A stretch of DNA of 64,000 bases, taken from NCBI RefSeq assembly GCF_020181595.1, contig NZ_CP084028.1, forward strand, positions 2,303,193 through 2,367,192, written 5' to 3'. The DNA is from [Mycobacterium] vasticus. GTDB taxonomy: Bacteria > Actinomycetota > Actinomycetes > Mycobacteriales > Mycobacteriaceae. Within the stretch, counting starts at the first letter, position 1. Each line of letters opens with the position of its first letter. Made by a program: the position numbers and the translations under genes. The notes under the pieces were generated by a model that saw only the letters and a list, made by a program, of their open reading frames with translations, did no database searches and had not been told where the DNA came from. This document shows positions 46,627 through 55,500 of the stretch, in pieces.

Positions 46627-48210
46627 CTAGAGCCACCCGCCCACAGCCCCCAAGCCCAGAGCGTCCCACAACCCGGTGAACCCGTCCGCGGTCCCGTCGG
46701 CCGGATCACCGCCGTCGGTGGCCGCTCCGAGCACCGGGGTGAGGTCGTTGAAGTCCACCGGCTGATAGCCGGCCAGGTTTGCCCAATCGGCGAAGAACTG
46801 CTGCACCCCGGTCTGCTGCATGAGGTCGATGAGTTGTTGCATCGCCGGCGACGGCGAGAACGCGATCGGGGTATCGATATTGGCCGGCGGGTCGGTCAAC
46901 GACGGGTTGCCGACGTCGAACCACTGCTGCAGTGACTGCGTCAAGGTGTACATGGCATCCGCCTGGTGAGGTGTTGGGCCGTTGGCCATTCCGTAGTACG
47001 CGTTCAGCGGGCCATCCGTGTTGGCCCTAGTCAGCCAGTCCTCTATATAGGGGTTACCCGGCGACATCTTGTCGAGTTCGGACACCAGTGCCGGCGGCGT
47101 CAGCGACGGAACGGCCAAGCAGATGTTCCCGCAGAACGGATCCCCAGCAGTCAACGGGTCGTAGGCGATGATCTGGCCCGCGGTCAGCGCCTGCTGGGCC
47201 TGGCCGACCTCTTCGAGCGTGGGGATCTGGAAGCCGCTGGCGTAGGTGTTGAGGTCGACCGGGGCCTGGAGGCTGTTCCAGAAGTTCTGGAATGGATACA
47301 ACGGATCCAGCTTGAACGTCTCGTTGGACCATGGCATCAGGTTGACCGGGTTGCCATTGCCGTTGACTACCTGATCGGTACCGGGAACGACGTGAATCCC
47401 CTCCGACTGCGTCACGGCATCCTGGGGCAGGTTGGCGACGTCATCCGGAGTCGCCGGGTGGGTGCCCACGAACCCGAGGGTGGGGTCGCTGGGCACGGAG
47501 CCATCGGGGTTTCCCGCACTGTCGGTGCCGATCCCCATCGCGGGGTCGATCACGGTGGGAAAGGTATAGCCGTTGAACAGATCCGCCGGCGGCACCTGGA
47601 ACCAGTTCTGAAAAAGCGGGTAGGGCTGCAGGCCGGAGAGTGCGGCCAAGAACCAGAGGTTGTGGTCGAGCAAGGCGGAACCGGTGATCTCGGTCGACGG
47701 CAGCAGTGGCGCGCTGTAGTCGGCATCACTGGAAGCGCTGGTCGGAATCTCGGCGTCGGCGAGCAGGGTGAGTTGCTGACCCAGACCCAAGTGTCCGGCT
47801 GCCGCGTCGTCCCAGTTGAAGCCCGGGGCCCCCGGTTCCGGACTGCCCTGCCCCGAGATCTGACTGAACGGAAACATCATGTCGGTGACGGCCATGAAGT
47901 GCCCCGGATCGCCAGGGTCCTCACCCCAGACGTTGGTGGCGCTCGGCGACCACCAGTTTCCGCTGTAGATGAGCGAGTTGCCAAGCATCGTAGTCGCCCC
48001 GATCTCGGTGCTAGGCACGTTGGCAAGCGCCTGGAACAGGTTCAGCGGGACGTTCAGCAACGAGTCCGCACCGCTGACCAACAGCAGTTCCCGTTCGACG
48101 GCGGTCATCCGCGGCAGCGGCGCCACGGGCGTGACCAGCGCGGCGGCCACAACGCCGGCTGCCGCCAGCGCGGCAGCCTTCGCCTCAGATGAGTGTTTCG
48201 CGACGTACAT
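46627..48210 (-). CDS. Exported protein of unknown function, paralogue B
   Basis: The ATG at 48210, preceded by GGGGGG, gives 527 residues. The N-terminus has a hydrophobic segment rich in Ala and Val (AAALAAAGVVAAALVTPVAP). Shared blocks with the gene at 44798 include DSLLNVPLNLFQALANVPS, the TNVWGEDPGDPGHF box, LGLGQQLTLLADAEIP, WFQVPPADLF, LMPWSNETFKLDPLYPFQNFW and GNPYIEDWLTRANTDG. The two are clearly paralogues, at a tandem position. No enzymatic motif was recognised. A DUF-like mycobacterial exported family is likely. Confidence 0.72.
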   Translation of the reverse strand: MYVAKHSSEAKAAALAAAGVVAAALVTPVAPLPRMTAVERELLLVSGADSLLNVPLNLFQALANVPSTEIGATTMLGNSLIYSGNWWSPSATNVWGEDPGDPGHFMAVTDMMFPFSQISGQGSPEPGAPGFNWDDAAAGHLGLGQQLTLLADAEIPTSASSDADYSAPLLPSTEITGSALLDHNLWFLAALSGLQPYPLFQNWFQVPPADLFNGYTFPTVIDPAMGIGTDSAGNPDGSVPSDPTLGFVGTHPATPDDVANLPQDAVTQSEGIHVVPGTDQVVNGNGNPVNLMPWSNETFKLDPLYPFQNFWNSLQAPVDLNTYASGFQIPTLEEVGQAQQALTAGQIIAYDPLTAGDPFCGNICLAVPSLTPPALVSELDKMSPGNPYIEDWLTRANTDGPLNAYYGMANGPTPHQADAMYTLTQSLQQWFDVGNPSLTDPPANIDTPIAFSPSPAMQQLIDLMQQTGVQQFFADWANLAGYQPVDFNDLTPVLGAATDGGDPADGTADGFTGLWDALGLGAVGGWL

Positions 48211-48288
48211 GAGCCCCCCGACCAATGTGTTACACAAAGACCGGCTGAACCTACACCCACGTAGTATGGCGACACCACTTGAAACAAG

Positions 48289-48317
48289 TCATTATCATCT
48301 TTATCAGGGAGTTACAA
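48289..48317 (-). promoter_or_regulatory. Candidate promoter in an A+T-rich patch
   Basis: On the minus strand, TTGTAA (48317-48312) and TAATGA (48294-48289) are 17 bases apart. They lie in a stretch (about 48270-48360) much richer in A and T than its surroundings, upstream of the exported protein gene that starts at 48210. The patch also holds small dyads: ACTTG-AAA-CAAGT and GAGTTA-N8-TAACTC. Confidence 0.45.
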
Positions 48318-48359
48318 GGCTTTAACTCTCCTAATTCGTACTAATTCATCCGAAACGGA

Positions 48360-49079
48360 TCATTCGGTTAGCCACACCCGGTTGCCATAACCGTCCAGGT
48401 GAACGACCTCCCCCACCGGCCGGCGACTCGTCGGACCGTAACGGCCGCGCGGCCAGCCCAGCGGCACGATGCAGCACGGAGTGACGGCGTGCGGCAGCCC
48501 GAGGATGCGCCGCGCAGCGCGCTGGCTCCACAGCGGCAACGTGATCAGCGAGGCGCCCAGCCCCATGGCACGCGCGGCCAGCAGCAGGTTCTGCACACTC
48601 GGGTAGATCGACCCCCAGTAGGCGGACTCGGCAATATGTGGCATCCGCACCACCGGCAGCCGGCCGTCCCGGGCGCCCAGCCGCAGGCAGGCCACCACCA
48701 GCACCGGGATCTCGGCGAAGTGGTCGATCTGCCACTGCATCGCCCGGGCGATGCCGGCGATAGTCGGGTCGGTCTTGATCTTGCGGCGTAACACCACGTC
48801 GCGCTGGAGCTTCCAGGCCTGGCGGTAGCGCTTGGCCAGTTCCTCTTTGACCCGGCGGTCTTTGACGACGATGAACTCCCAGTTCTGGCCGTCATTGCCG
48901 GTGGGTGCCCGCAGCGCCAGCTCGATGCACTTGAGCACCACCGCGTCGTCGACCGGGTCGGAGTAGACCCGGCGCACCGCACGCTGGGTCATCATCGCCT
49001 CGCCCAGCGGCATGTTCAGGGCGGCCAGGGCGTCGGCGGTGGCCGGCAGGTGCGTCGGGGTGAAGCGCGGGCCCGTCAC
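48360..49079 (-). CDS. Nitroreductase family FMN oxidoreductase
   Basis: The 239-residue protein has the nitroreductase fold signature: TQRAVRRVYSDPVDD at the N-terminus, then RAPTGNDGQNWEFIVV, which contacts FMN, and later SIYPSVQNLLLAARAMGLGAS and PLGWPRGRYGPTSRRPV. Substrate unknown; related mycobacterial proteins reduce quinones, nitro compounds or flavins. GTG 49079 was chosen because its GTGA overlaps the TGA of the upstream DUF2505 gene by 4 bases. It is the last gene of a three-gene operon. Confidence 0.88.
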   Translation of the reverse strand: MTGPRFTPTHLPATADALAALNMPLGEAMMTQRAVRRVYSDPVDDAVVLKCIELALRAPTGNDGQNWEFIVVKDRRVKEELAKRYRQAWKLQRDVVLRRKIKTDPTIAGIARAMQWQIDHFAEIPVLVVACLRLGARDGRLPVVRMPHIAESAYWGSIYPSVQNLLLAARAMGLGASLITLPLWSQRAARRILGLPHAVTPCCIVPLGWPRGRYGPTSRRPVGEVVHLDGYGNRVWLTE

Positions 49080-49588
49080 TGGGCGGCCCGATCGCTGACC
49101 CACTGCGCGGTGAACCGCTGGATGTCGGGAATGCCATGGGAGAACTCCTTGGCCAGGAAGCTCTCGATCGGCCCACCCACCAGCGGCAGCCGGAACTCGA
49201 TGTTGCCGGTCAGCTCCATCCGCGACCCGCTGTCGGTGGGCTCGAGCACCGCGGTGCCTCCCCCGCCGCCCGGAGCGCCGATCACCGCTACGTCGATGTC
49301 GCCGGTGACGCGGCCGTCAGCGGTGGGCGCCCAGACCTCGGTGGTGACGATCTTGAGGTCGCCACGATAGATCTTGGTGAGCATCCCCGGCAGTGCGCCG
49401 TGCCGCAGATCCTCGGTGACGACCACCCGCACGCCGCCGTCCGGCTCGACGGCCAGTGAGTCCAGGGCCTTCTCGCCGCCGTCGAACTCGGCGTTGCGGG
49501 CCAGCCAGTAGTCCCGGGAGCCGAACGCGGCCAGCACCTGCTCGACGGTGGCCGTCGACTCGAAGACGATGTCGAATGAACGCGGCAT
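49076..49588 (-). CDS. DUF2505 (SRPBCC-fold) protein
   Basis: The 170-residue protein resembles DUF2505, an actinobacterial branch of the START/Bet v1-like lipid-binding superfamily. Key features are MPRSFDIVFESTATVEQV, FGSRDYWLAR, and a C-terminal helix VGGPIESFLAKEFSHGIPDIQ. Such proteins probably bind a hydrophobic ligand. It sits between the flavodoxin-like gene, whose stop abuts its ATG with no gap, and the nitroreductase gene, which it overlaps by 4 bases. The tight coupling suggests a joint redox function on a lipophilic substrate. Confidence 0.82.
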   Translation of the reverse strand: MPRSFDIVFESTATVEQVLAAFGSRDYWLARNAEFDGGEKALDSLAVEPDGGVRVVVTEDLRHGALPGMLTKIYRGDLKIVTTEVWAPTADGRVTGDIDVAVIGAPGGGGGTAVLEPTDSGSRMELTGNIEFRLPLVGGPIESFLAKEFSHGIPDIQRFTAQWVSDRAAQ

Positions 49589-50275
49589 CTACTTGTCCCT
49601 GCCGAACAGCCGGCTCGCCAGGCCCCCGGCGAACGCGCGAACCCGATCGAGCTGATCGGGCTGAACATTGGTGGGTGGCAGCCGCAGGCCCAGGTAACGC
49701 TTCCGGTACCGCCCGCTGCCCAGGTAGCTGGTCAGCGACAACATGGAGCGCAGTGGGTCGCCCGGGTAGGTGAAGTGGATCTCGTCGGTGTAGCGGCCAC
49801 CGCACGCCTCCCCCAGTCGGCAGACTTCGGCGTAGTTCTCCTGCCAGTACTCCCGGCATACGGTGAAAACCGCAAACGGCTTGCCGTCCAACAGCTTTCG
49901 CGCCTCGTCGGTCTGCAGAAAAGAACGGATGGGCATCGCCGGGGCCTTCCACCAGGTCGGCGAACCGATGCAGATCAGGTCGTAGTCGCCATTCCGCACC
50001 GTGTCGGGGGTGCGGAACTCGCCGGTCTCGCCATTCTGCTGCGCCTTGAGCACGCTGAGCATGTCCGGCCACACCCGCCGCATCGGGAAGTGCGCGAACC
50101 GCGGCGCATACCGCGGATCGGTGAACTCGATACCCGCGGTGACCACCTCGCAGCCCCGCTGCGCGAACACCTCGCCGGCGGCTTCGAGCACCTTGCGTGA
50201 CTGCCCGGAGAAGCTGTAGTACAGCAACAGAATCCGCGGCGCCTTCGCGCTTGCAGTGGTGTTCTCATCGGTCAT
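49589..50275 (-). CDS. Flavodoxin-like / NADPH-dependent FMN reductase-type protein
   Basis: The 228-residue protein starts with a flavodoxin strand and phosphate loop (RILLLYYSFSGQSRKVLEAA). It has GSPTWWKAPAMPIRSFL around the flavin and AVFTVCREYWQENYAEVCRLG. It should bind FMN and transfer electrons or act as a quinone/flavin reductase. The ATG at 50275 was chosen over upstream in-frame sequence, which only translates a tandem repeat. It is the first gene of the flavodoxin-DUF2505-nitroreductase operon. Confidence 0.85.
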   Translation of the reverse strand: MTDENTTASAKAPRILLLYYSFSGQSRKVLEAAGEVFAQRGCEVVTAGIEFTDPRYAPRFAHFPMRRVWPDMLSVLKAQQNGETGEFRTPDTVRNGDYDLICIGSPTWWKAPAMPIRSFLQTDEARKLLDGKPFAVFTVCREYWQENYAEVCRLGEACGGRYTDEIHFTYPGDPLRSMLSLTSYLGSGRYRKRYLGLRLPPTNVQPDQLDRVRAFAGGLASRLFGRDK

Positions 50276-50296
50276 GTGTGTCTCCTGGTTCGTACA

Positions 50297-50405
50297 GCGG
50301 TCCCAGCTTCGGCTCTCCTCCGTCGAGCCTCGCTGAACCGCCCGGTTCATGCGGCGGTCCCAGCTTCGGCTCTCCTCCGTCGAGCCTCGCTGAACCGCCG
50401 GGTTC
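50297..50405. repeat. Two tandem copies of a 52-bp repeat (period 57)
   Basis: Copies at 50297-50348 and 50354-50405 differ at one base and are separated by ATGCG. Each ends GAACCGCC(C/G)GGTTC, a short hairpin-forming inverted repeat. The array fills the gap between the divergent flavodoxin operon and the methyltransferase gene, so it lies where promoters should be. In one frame it reads as a repeated GSARLDGGEPKLGP peptide. I believe similar units occur in other mycobacterial genomes, but cannot confirm this. Confidence 0.85.
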
Positions 50406-50453
50406 GACCGTGCGGTGCATCGACTGACCCTCAAGGGTATTAGGCTCGCCGAC

Positions 50454-51284
50454 GTGGCAGACAAGATCCCCGTCGACCTGCACGGCGCCGCGCAGACCAT
50501 GCTGACGACGCTGTACCTCAAGGCGCTGGACGCCGACTTCGACTCCCCGGTGCTGGGCGACCGGTTCGCCAAGGAGGCGGTCGAGCGCATCGACTTCGAC
50601 TGGGACGGACTCAAGGCCCCCGGCCGCTGGGCGCCACTGGTGACGGTGCGCACCGCTCAGTACGACATCTGGGCGCGTCAGTTCCTGGCCGCCAACCCCG
50701 AGGCGACCGTCATCCACCTGGGCTGCGGCCTGGACGCCCGGGTCTTCCGGATCAATCCAGGCCCCGGCGTGACTTGGTACGACGTCGACCAGCCGCCGGT
50801 GATCGCGCTGCGTAAGCAGATCTACCCCGACCGCCCGGGTTACCACCTGATCGCAACCTCGGCCACCGACCCGTCCTGGCTCGATGAGATACCCACCGAC
50901 CGGCCGGTGCTGTTCCTGGCCGAGGGAATCAGCATGTACCTCACCGAAACCGACGGCGTGGAACTGCTGCAGAACATCGTCGACCGGTTCGGAACCGGGG
51001 AACTGCAGATCGACTTCTACAACTGGTTCGGCATCAAGACGCAGAAGACCCACCGGCTGCAGCGGCAGTCCGGAGCCAGCCTGCACTGGGCGGTCAACAG
51101 CCCGGCCGACATTCTGGACAAGGTGACCGGAATCCGGCTGCTGGCCGCGGCCAACCTGTTCGACGCCGAGACCTTCGCCCGGGTGCCCGCCGGGTTCCGG
51201 CGGTCCAGCCGGCTGGCGCGTGCGGTGCGACCGCTGCGCGGCATGCTGCAGTACCACCGCTACGCCTTCGGCCCGGTCAGCTGA
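50454..51284 (+). CDS. Class I SAM-dependent methyltransferase, LCM (TcmP-like) family
   Basis: The GTG at 50454 gives 276 residues starting [20 protein letters not shown], a start typical of this mycobacterial family; an upstream GTG at 50415 is less likely. The SAM loop is [15 protein letters not shown], and [17 protein letters not shown] is the family block. A TATTAG element lies 9 bases upstream, so the message may be leaderless. Its last 8 bases overlap the convergent papA5-like gene. Substrate unknown; its position beside the polyketide operon allows, but does not prove, a tailoring role. Confidence 0.8.
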   Translation: MADKIPVDLHGAAQTMLTTLYLKALDADFDSPVLGDRFAKEAVERIDFDWDGLKAPGRWAPLVTVRTAQYDIWARQFLAANPEATVIHLGCGLDARVFRINPGPGVTWYDVDQPPVIALRKQIYPDRPGYHLIATSATDPSWLDEIPTDRPVLFLAEGISMYLTETDGVELLQNIVDRFGTGELQIDFYNWFGIKTQKTHRLQRQSGASLHWAVNSPADILDKVTGIRLLAAANLFDAETFARVPAGFRRSSRLARAVRPLRGMLQYHRYAFGPVS

Positions 51285-52536
51285 CGCCGGCGGCCGCGTG
51301 CCGTTCGGCGATGCCGCACAGCAGTGCGCGGATCGCCTCCACCGAACGCTCGGGTTCGGGTCCGTGCGAGTGGTATTCGATGTTGAGCTGCCCGGCGAAG
51401 ATCTGGGTGAAGTAGATGTCGATCCCGGCACTGACCGCGAAGTACAGCTCGCCGTGGGTGGTGGTGACCTCCACACCCGGTGGTGTCCGCACCGGCGGGA
51501 CCAGCCCGTTGTTGCTCAGTACCACCACATCCGGCATGCCGGGCGGATTCCCGACATACTGGGGGCTGAAGTGCAGCCGGGACTGCTGGATGACGCCCTC
51601 GTCGAGGTCCTTCTGGAAGCTCTCGGCGATGTCGCGGGCGATGTCGACCACATCGGTCTTGGCGTCGATCTCAGCCAGGTAGGTGGCCAGCCCGATCGGG
51701 TTGGTGCAACCGGTCGCCGAAACCGGCGGTGAGAGAAAGTATCTCAGGTCGACGGTGTAGACGTAGGGCACCGGGATGGTCAGCTTGCCGCGCAGTTGCC
51801 ATTCGGCGATCAGCACTGCCGCCGAGAGCACCGCGTGCAGGCTCAGGTTGTGCGACCGGCCGAACTCGACCACGGCGTTGGTCTGATCCTCGGTCAACCG
51901 GCACGACGCCATCGGCACCAGCAGCGGCTCCGACGGGGTCTCACCGGAGACCGCCCGACGGGTGGGCGGCAGATCGTAGGCGAACAGCGCCGGCATGAAC
52001 CGCTCGATGCCGGAACGCTTCTGCTTCTCGATCCGCCGGTCGGCCAGCACCGCCTCGATCGACTGCGGCGCCGGCTCGACGTTGATCGCGCCGATCTTCC
52101 CGGTGGTGACCAGATCGGTGTAGAAGGACAGCATCTCTTCGATCAGCGCGTACATGTGGTGGCCGTCGGCGACCGCGTGATGCACATACAGGGTCGGCTG
52201 CGCCTGCCCGTCCCGGATGATCAGCCGCATCGCGACCAGCGACTCGGTCTGATCGAAGTGCGGTGCGGGCGGCTGCGCGTCCGGTCCCTCGAGTTCGATC
52301 ACCTCGATGCCGTCGGGCATCAGGTCGTCGGTGACGAACTGGTGGCGGCCGTCGTCCAGGCGCTCGATGCGGCCGGTGAGGATCGGATGCGCCTCCAGCA
52401 GCGCCTCGTAGGCCTCCGAGAGCAGGTCGACGTCGACCGGACCGGTGACGTGTGCGGCCAGACCCACGAAGTTGTGGGTCTCGGCGAGCATCTCCTCACT
52501 GATCGCGAGCTTGCGAATGACCGACGTGGCAAACAC
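51277..52536 (-). CDS. papA5: Polyketide-associated acyltransferase, PapA5-like
   Basis: The 419-residue protein closely resembles M. tuberculosis PapA5 (422 residues), which esterifies the phthiocerol diol with mycocerosic acids. The N-terminus [11 protein letters not shown], the catalytic HHAVADG (His119-His120, Asp124) and [22 protein letters not shown] all fit. It starts 18 bases after the ppsE-like stop, so it is in the same operon. In M. tuberculosis drrABC lies between the two genes; here it does not. The acyl donors would be methyl-branched acids on Mas-type synthases encoded elsewhere. Confidence 0.88.
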   Translation of the reverse strand: MFATSVIRKLAISEEMLAETHNFVGLAAHVTGPVDVDLLSEAYEALLEAHPILTGRIERLDDGRHQFVTDDLMPDGIEVIELEGPDAQPPAPHFDQTESLVAMRLIIRDGQAQPTLYVHHAVADGHHMYALIEEMLSFYTDLVTTGKIGAINVEPAPQSIEAVLADRRIEKQKRSGIERFMPALFAYDLPPTRRAVSGETPSEPLLVPMASCRLTEDQTNAVVEFGRSHNLSLHAVLSAAVLIAEWQLRGKLTIPVPYVYTVDLRYFLSPPVSATGCTNPIGLATYLAEIDAKTDVVDIARDIAESFQKDLDEGVIQQSRLHFSPQYVGNPPGMPDVVVLSNNGLVPPVRTPPGVEVTTTHGELYFAVSAGIDIYFTQIFAGQLNIEYHSHGPEPERSVEAIRALLCGIAERHAAAGVS

Positions 52537-52554
52537 TTTCCGCCTACTCCTAAA

Positions 52555-55500
52555 CTAAGACAGCTCGACCAGAGCCATTTCGTCTTCAGCGCCTTCGCCT
52601 TCGGATGCCAGCTCCTCTTCGGCGATCGCCGCGCGAACCAGCTCCATCACCGCCACTGAGAAGCCTTCGGCAATCGCACGCAGCACCGACTCCTCGATCC
52701 GGCGGGTGTCGTACCACCAGTCCAGGTGCAGCACACCGGCGGTGCGGTAGGCCCGCAGCTCCAGCGCGTGCCCCAGGCCTGCGATCGTCTCGCGCACCGG
52801 CATCGCGGCGTCGGGGCCGAACTGCACCGGCGCGTCACCCAGCGACGGCAGCTCCGGGATCGCCCCGGCGTAGGCGAAGTGCACATCCGCGGGCGGTACG
52901 GCACTGAACAGCCGTGCCGTGGGCGCGTAGAGGTAGCGCAGCAGGCCGTAACCGATCCCGTAATGCGGTACCGCACCCAGGGTTTCGTGAACCGAGGCCA
53001 GCAGCTCACCTGCACCGCTGTCGGTGCCACAGTCCAGGGCCACCGGATAGATGGTGGTGAAGCCGCCCACGGTGCGCCCCAGGTCGACTTCCGGCTTGAG
53101 CACCGAACGACCCGCGCCGGCGAGATCGACTGCGAGGGTTCCTTCACCGACGACCGAGGCCACCGCCCGGCTCAGCCCGGCGAGCAGGATCTCCTCGACC
53201 GGCAGCCGCAGCCGGCGGCGTGCGTCGTCGATCTCGCTGGTGTCGGCGGCACCCAGCGCCGAGCTGTGTTTGGCCAGATCCGCCGCGGACGGCGGTTCGG
53301 CGACCTCGGCGCTCAGGCGCAACGTGGCGGATCGGGTTGTCTTCAACCATGATTCGCGGCTCTCCAGTACGGCCGGGTGAGTCGCGAGCCCAGCGCAGCG
53401 CTGGGACCACTCGGCCCATCCGACGCCGGCCGGAGCCAGCTCGATGTCGTTGCCGGCCAGCTTCTGACCGAACGCGGTGAAGATGTCGGTCACCAGGATG
53501 TCGCGAGACGCCTCGTCGCCGACTCCGGCGTGCAGGCTCAATGCCAGATAGCAGACGTCGCCGGCCGAGCCGCGGATGTAGAGCGCGGTCAGCGGTGAGC
53601 TGGAAAGGTCCTGCTCCCGAATGTGTTCGGCCAGCAGCTCTCGGACCGCGTCATGCTCGGCGGTCAGACCCTCGGGCAGCGAATGCGTGGTGATCGCGCC
53701 GAAATCGCCCGGTTCGCCGATCTGCTGCTCCCAGGTGCCGGCCCGCTCGGTGATGCGCAGCCGCAACGCGTCATGGTGGTTGACCACCGCGGTCAGCACC
53801 GCGGTCACGTCGTCGACCGAGACATCGTTGCGCAGCCGCAGCACCAGCGGGATACGCCAGCGGCCGTGCTCGCGGACCCCGTTCTCCAGGAAGTAGGTGA
53901 TGTTCGGCGGCACCGGTGGGTGCACGATGTCGCCCAGCGACTGGCGGCCCAGTCCTCCCGCGGCGTACCGCGCGGTGAGCGCCTTGGCCAGCGCCGACAC
54001 CGTCGGGTTGTCGTAGAGGTCCTGCGGGGTGATGTCGTAGCCCTCATGCGAGGCGGCCATCGCCACACTGATCGCCACCAGCGAGTCGCCGCCGATGTCG
54101 AAGAAGTTGGCGTTGCGCTCCACCGAGCCCACACCCAGGCAGACCGCCCAAATGCGTTGCAGGGTGGCCTCCATCGAGGGGCCCGTCGAGGCGGCACCGT
54201 CGGCGCCGGCCTGCCCGCCCGCGGCGGCCGCTGTGCCGGCGGCACCGGACACCCAGGTCGCACCGGCGTTGTGCTCCAGCCAATGACGTTGGCGCTCAAA
54301 CGGATAACCCGGGACCGTCACGCGCTTGGGCTGGTAGTCACCGTGCAGCGGCGACCAGTCGACCTCGATGCCGGCGGCCCAGAGCTGGCCGAGCGCGAGC
54401 AGGAAGGTGTCGCGGTCGTCGCGGTTCTGGGCGTGGTGACGCATCAGCCGCACCGCGCGATGCCCGCCGGCGAACTTCGGATTGCGCGATGCCGACGCGG
54501 TCAGCGTGGCACCGGGACCGACCTCCACCAGGACGCGGTGGCCGTCGCCCAGCACGGTGTCGATCTCGTCGGCGAAGCGCACGGTGGCCCGCACGCTGCG
54601 CGCCCACGTCGCCGGATTGGTCGCCTCACTGGGCGCCAGCCAGGTACCGGTCAGGTTCGACAGCAGCGGGATCTTCGGCTCGTGCAGCGTCTGCCGGGAC
54701 AGGAACGCGGTGAACTCCGAGATCATCGAGTCCATCAGCCGGGAGTGGAACGCGTGCGAGGTCCGCACCCGGCGCGCGTTGATCCCGGCCTGCTTGAGTG
54801 CGTCGGTGAACGCGCGGATGTCGGCTTCGGCGCCGGCCACCACGCAGCCGTCCGGGTCGTTGACCGCGGCCAGATCGACATCCGCGGTCAGGTACGCACC
54901 GACAGCGTCGGCACTGATCGGCACTGCCACCATGACGCCCCGCGGGGCGGCGTGCATCAGCCGGGCCCGCATCGCCACCACCTTGATCGCGGTGTCCAGG
55001 TCGAAGACGCCGGCGACGGTGGCCGCCGCGTATTCGCCGATGCTGTGGCCGACCACGGCGCTCGGCCGCACACCGTAGCTCTCGATGAGCTTGGCCAGCG
55101 CATATTCCACGGTGAACAGGGCCGGCTGGGTGCGGTCGGTGCGCTCGAGGTCCCGTGAGGTGCCCTCGAAGATCATCGCCCGCAGGTCATAGCCCAGCTC
55201 CGCCTCGAAGCCGGCGACGCAGGCATCGAAGTATTCGGCGAACACCGGCTCGTTGTCGTAGAGGCCGCGTGCCATGCCGATGTGCTGGGCGCCCTGACCC
55301 GGGAACAGGAACACCACCCGGTCGGTCTCGGCGACGTCGGACAGTCCCTCACCGATGAAGACGTTCTCGCTGTCCTCGGCGCCCAAAACGGTGGCCGCGT
55401 CGGCTCGGTCGGCAACGACGGCGGCCAACCGGAGGCCCTCGGGGTGCCGGCCGGCCAGGGTGTAGGCCACATCCGGCAGGTTGGGCGCGTCGGCATCGTC

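Noticed and set aside
50297..50405. CRISPR array
   Set aside because: Only two copies, with a 5-base spacer between long units; no cas genes nearby.
50265..51476. Minus-strand frame with repeated GSARLDGGEPKLGP peptide
   Set aside because: It is the translation of the tandem DNA repeat plus antisense of the methyltransferase gene; no start signal.
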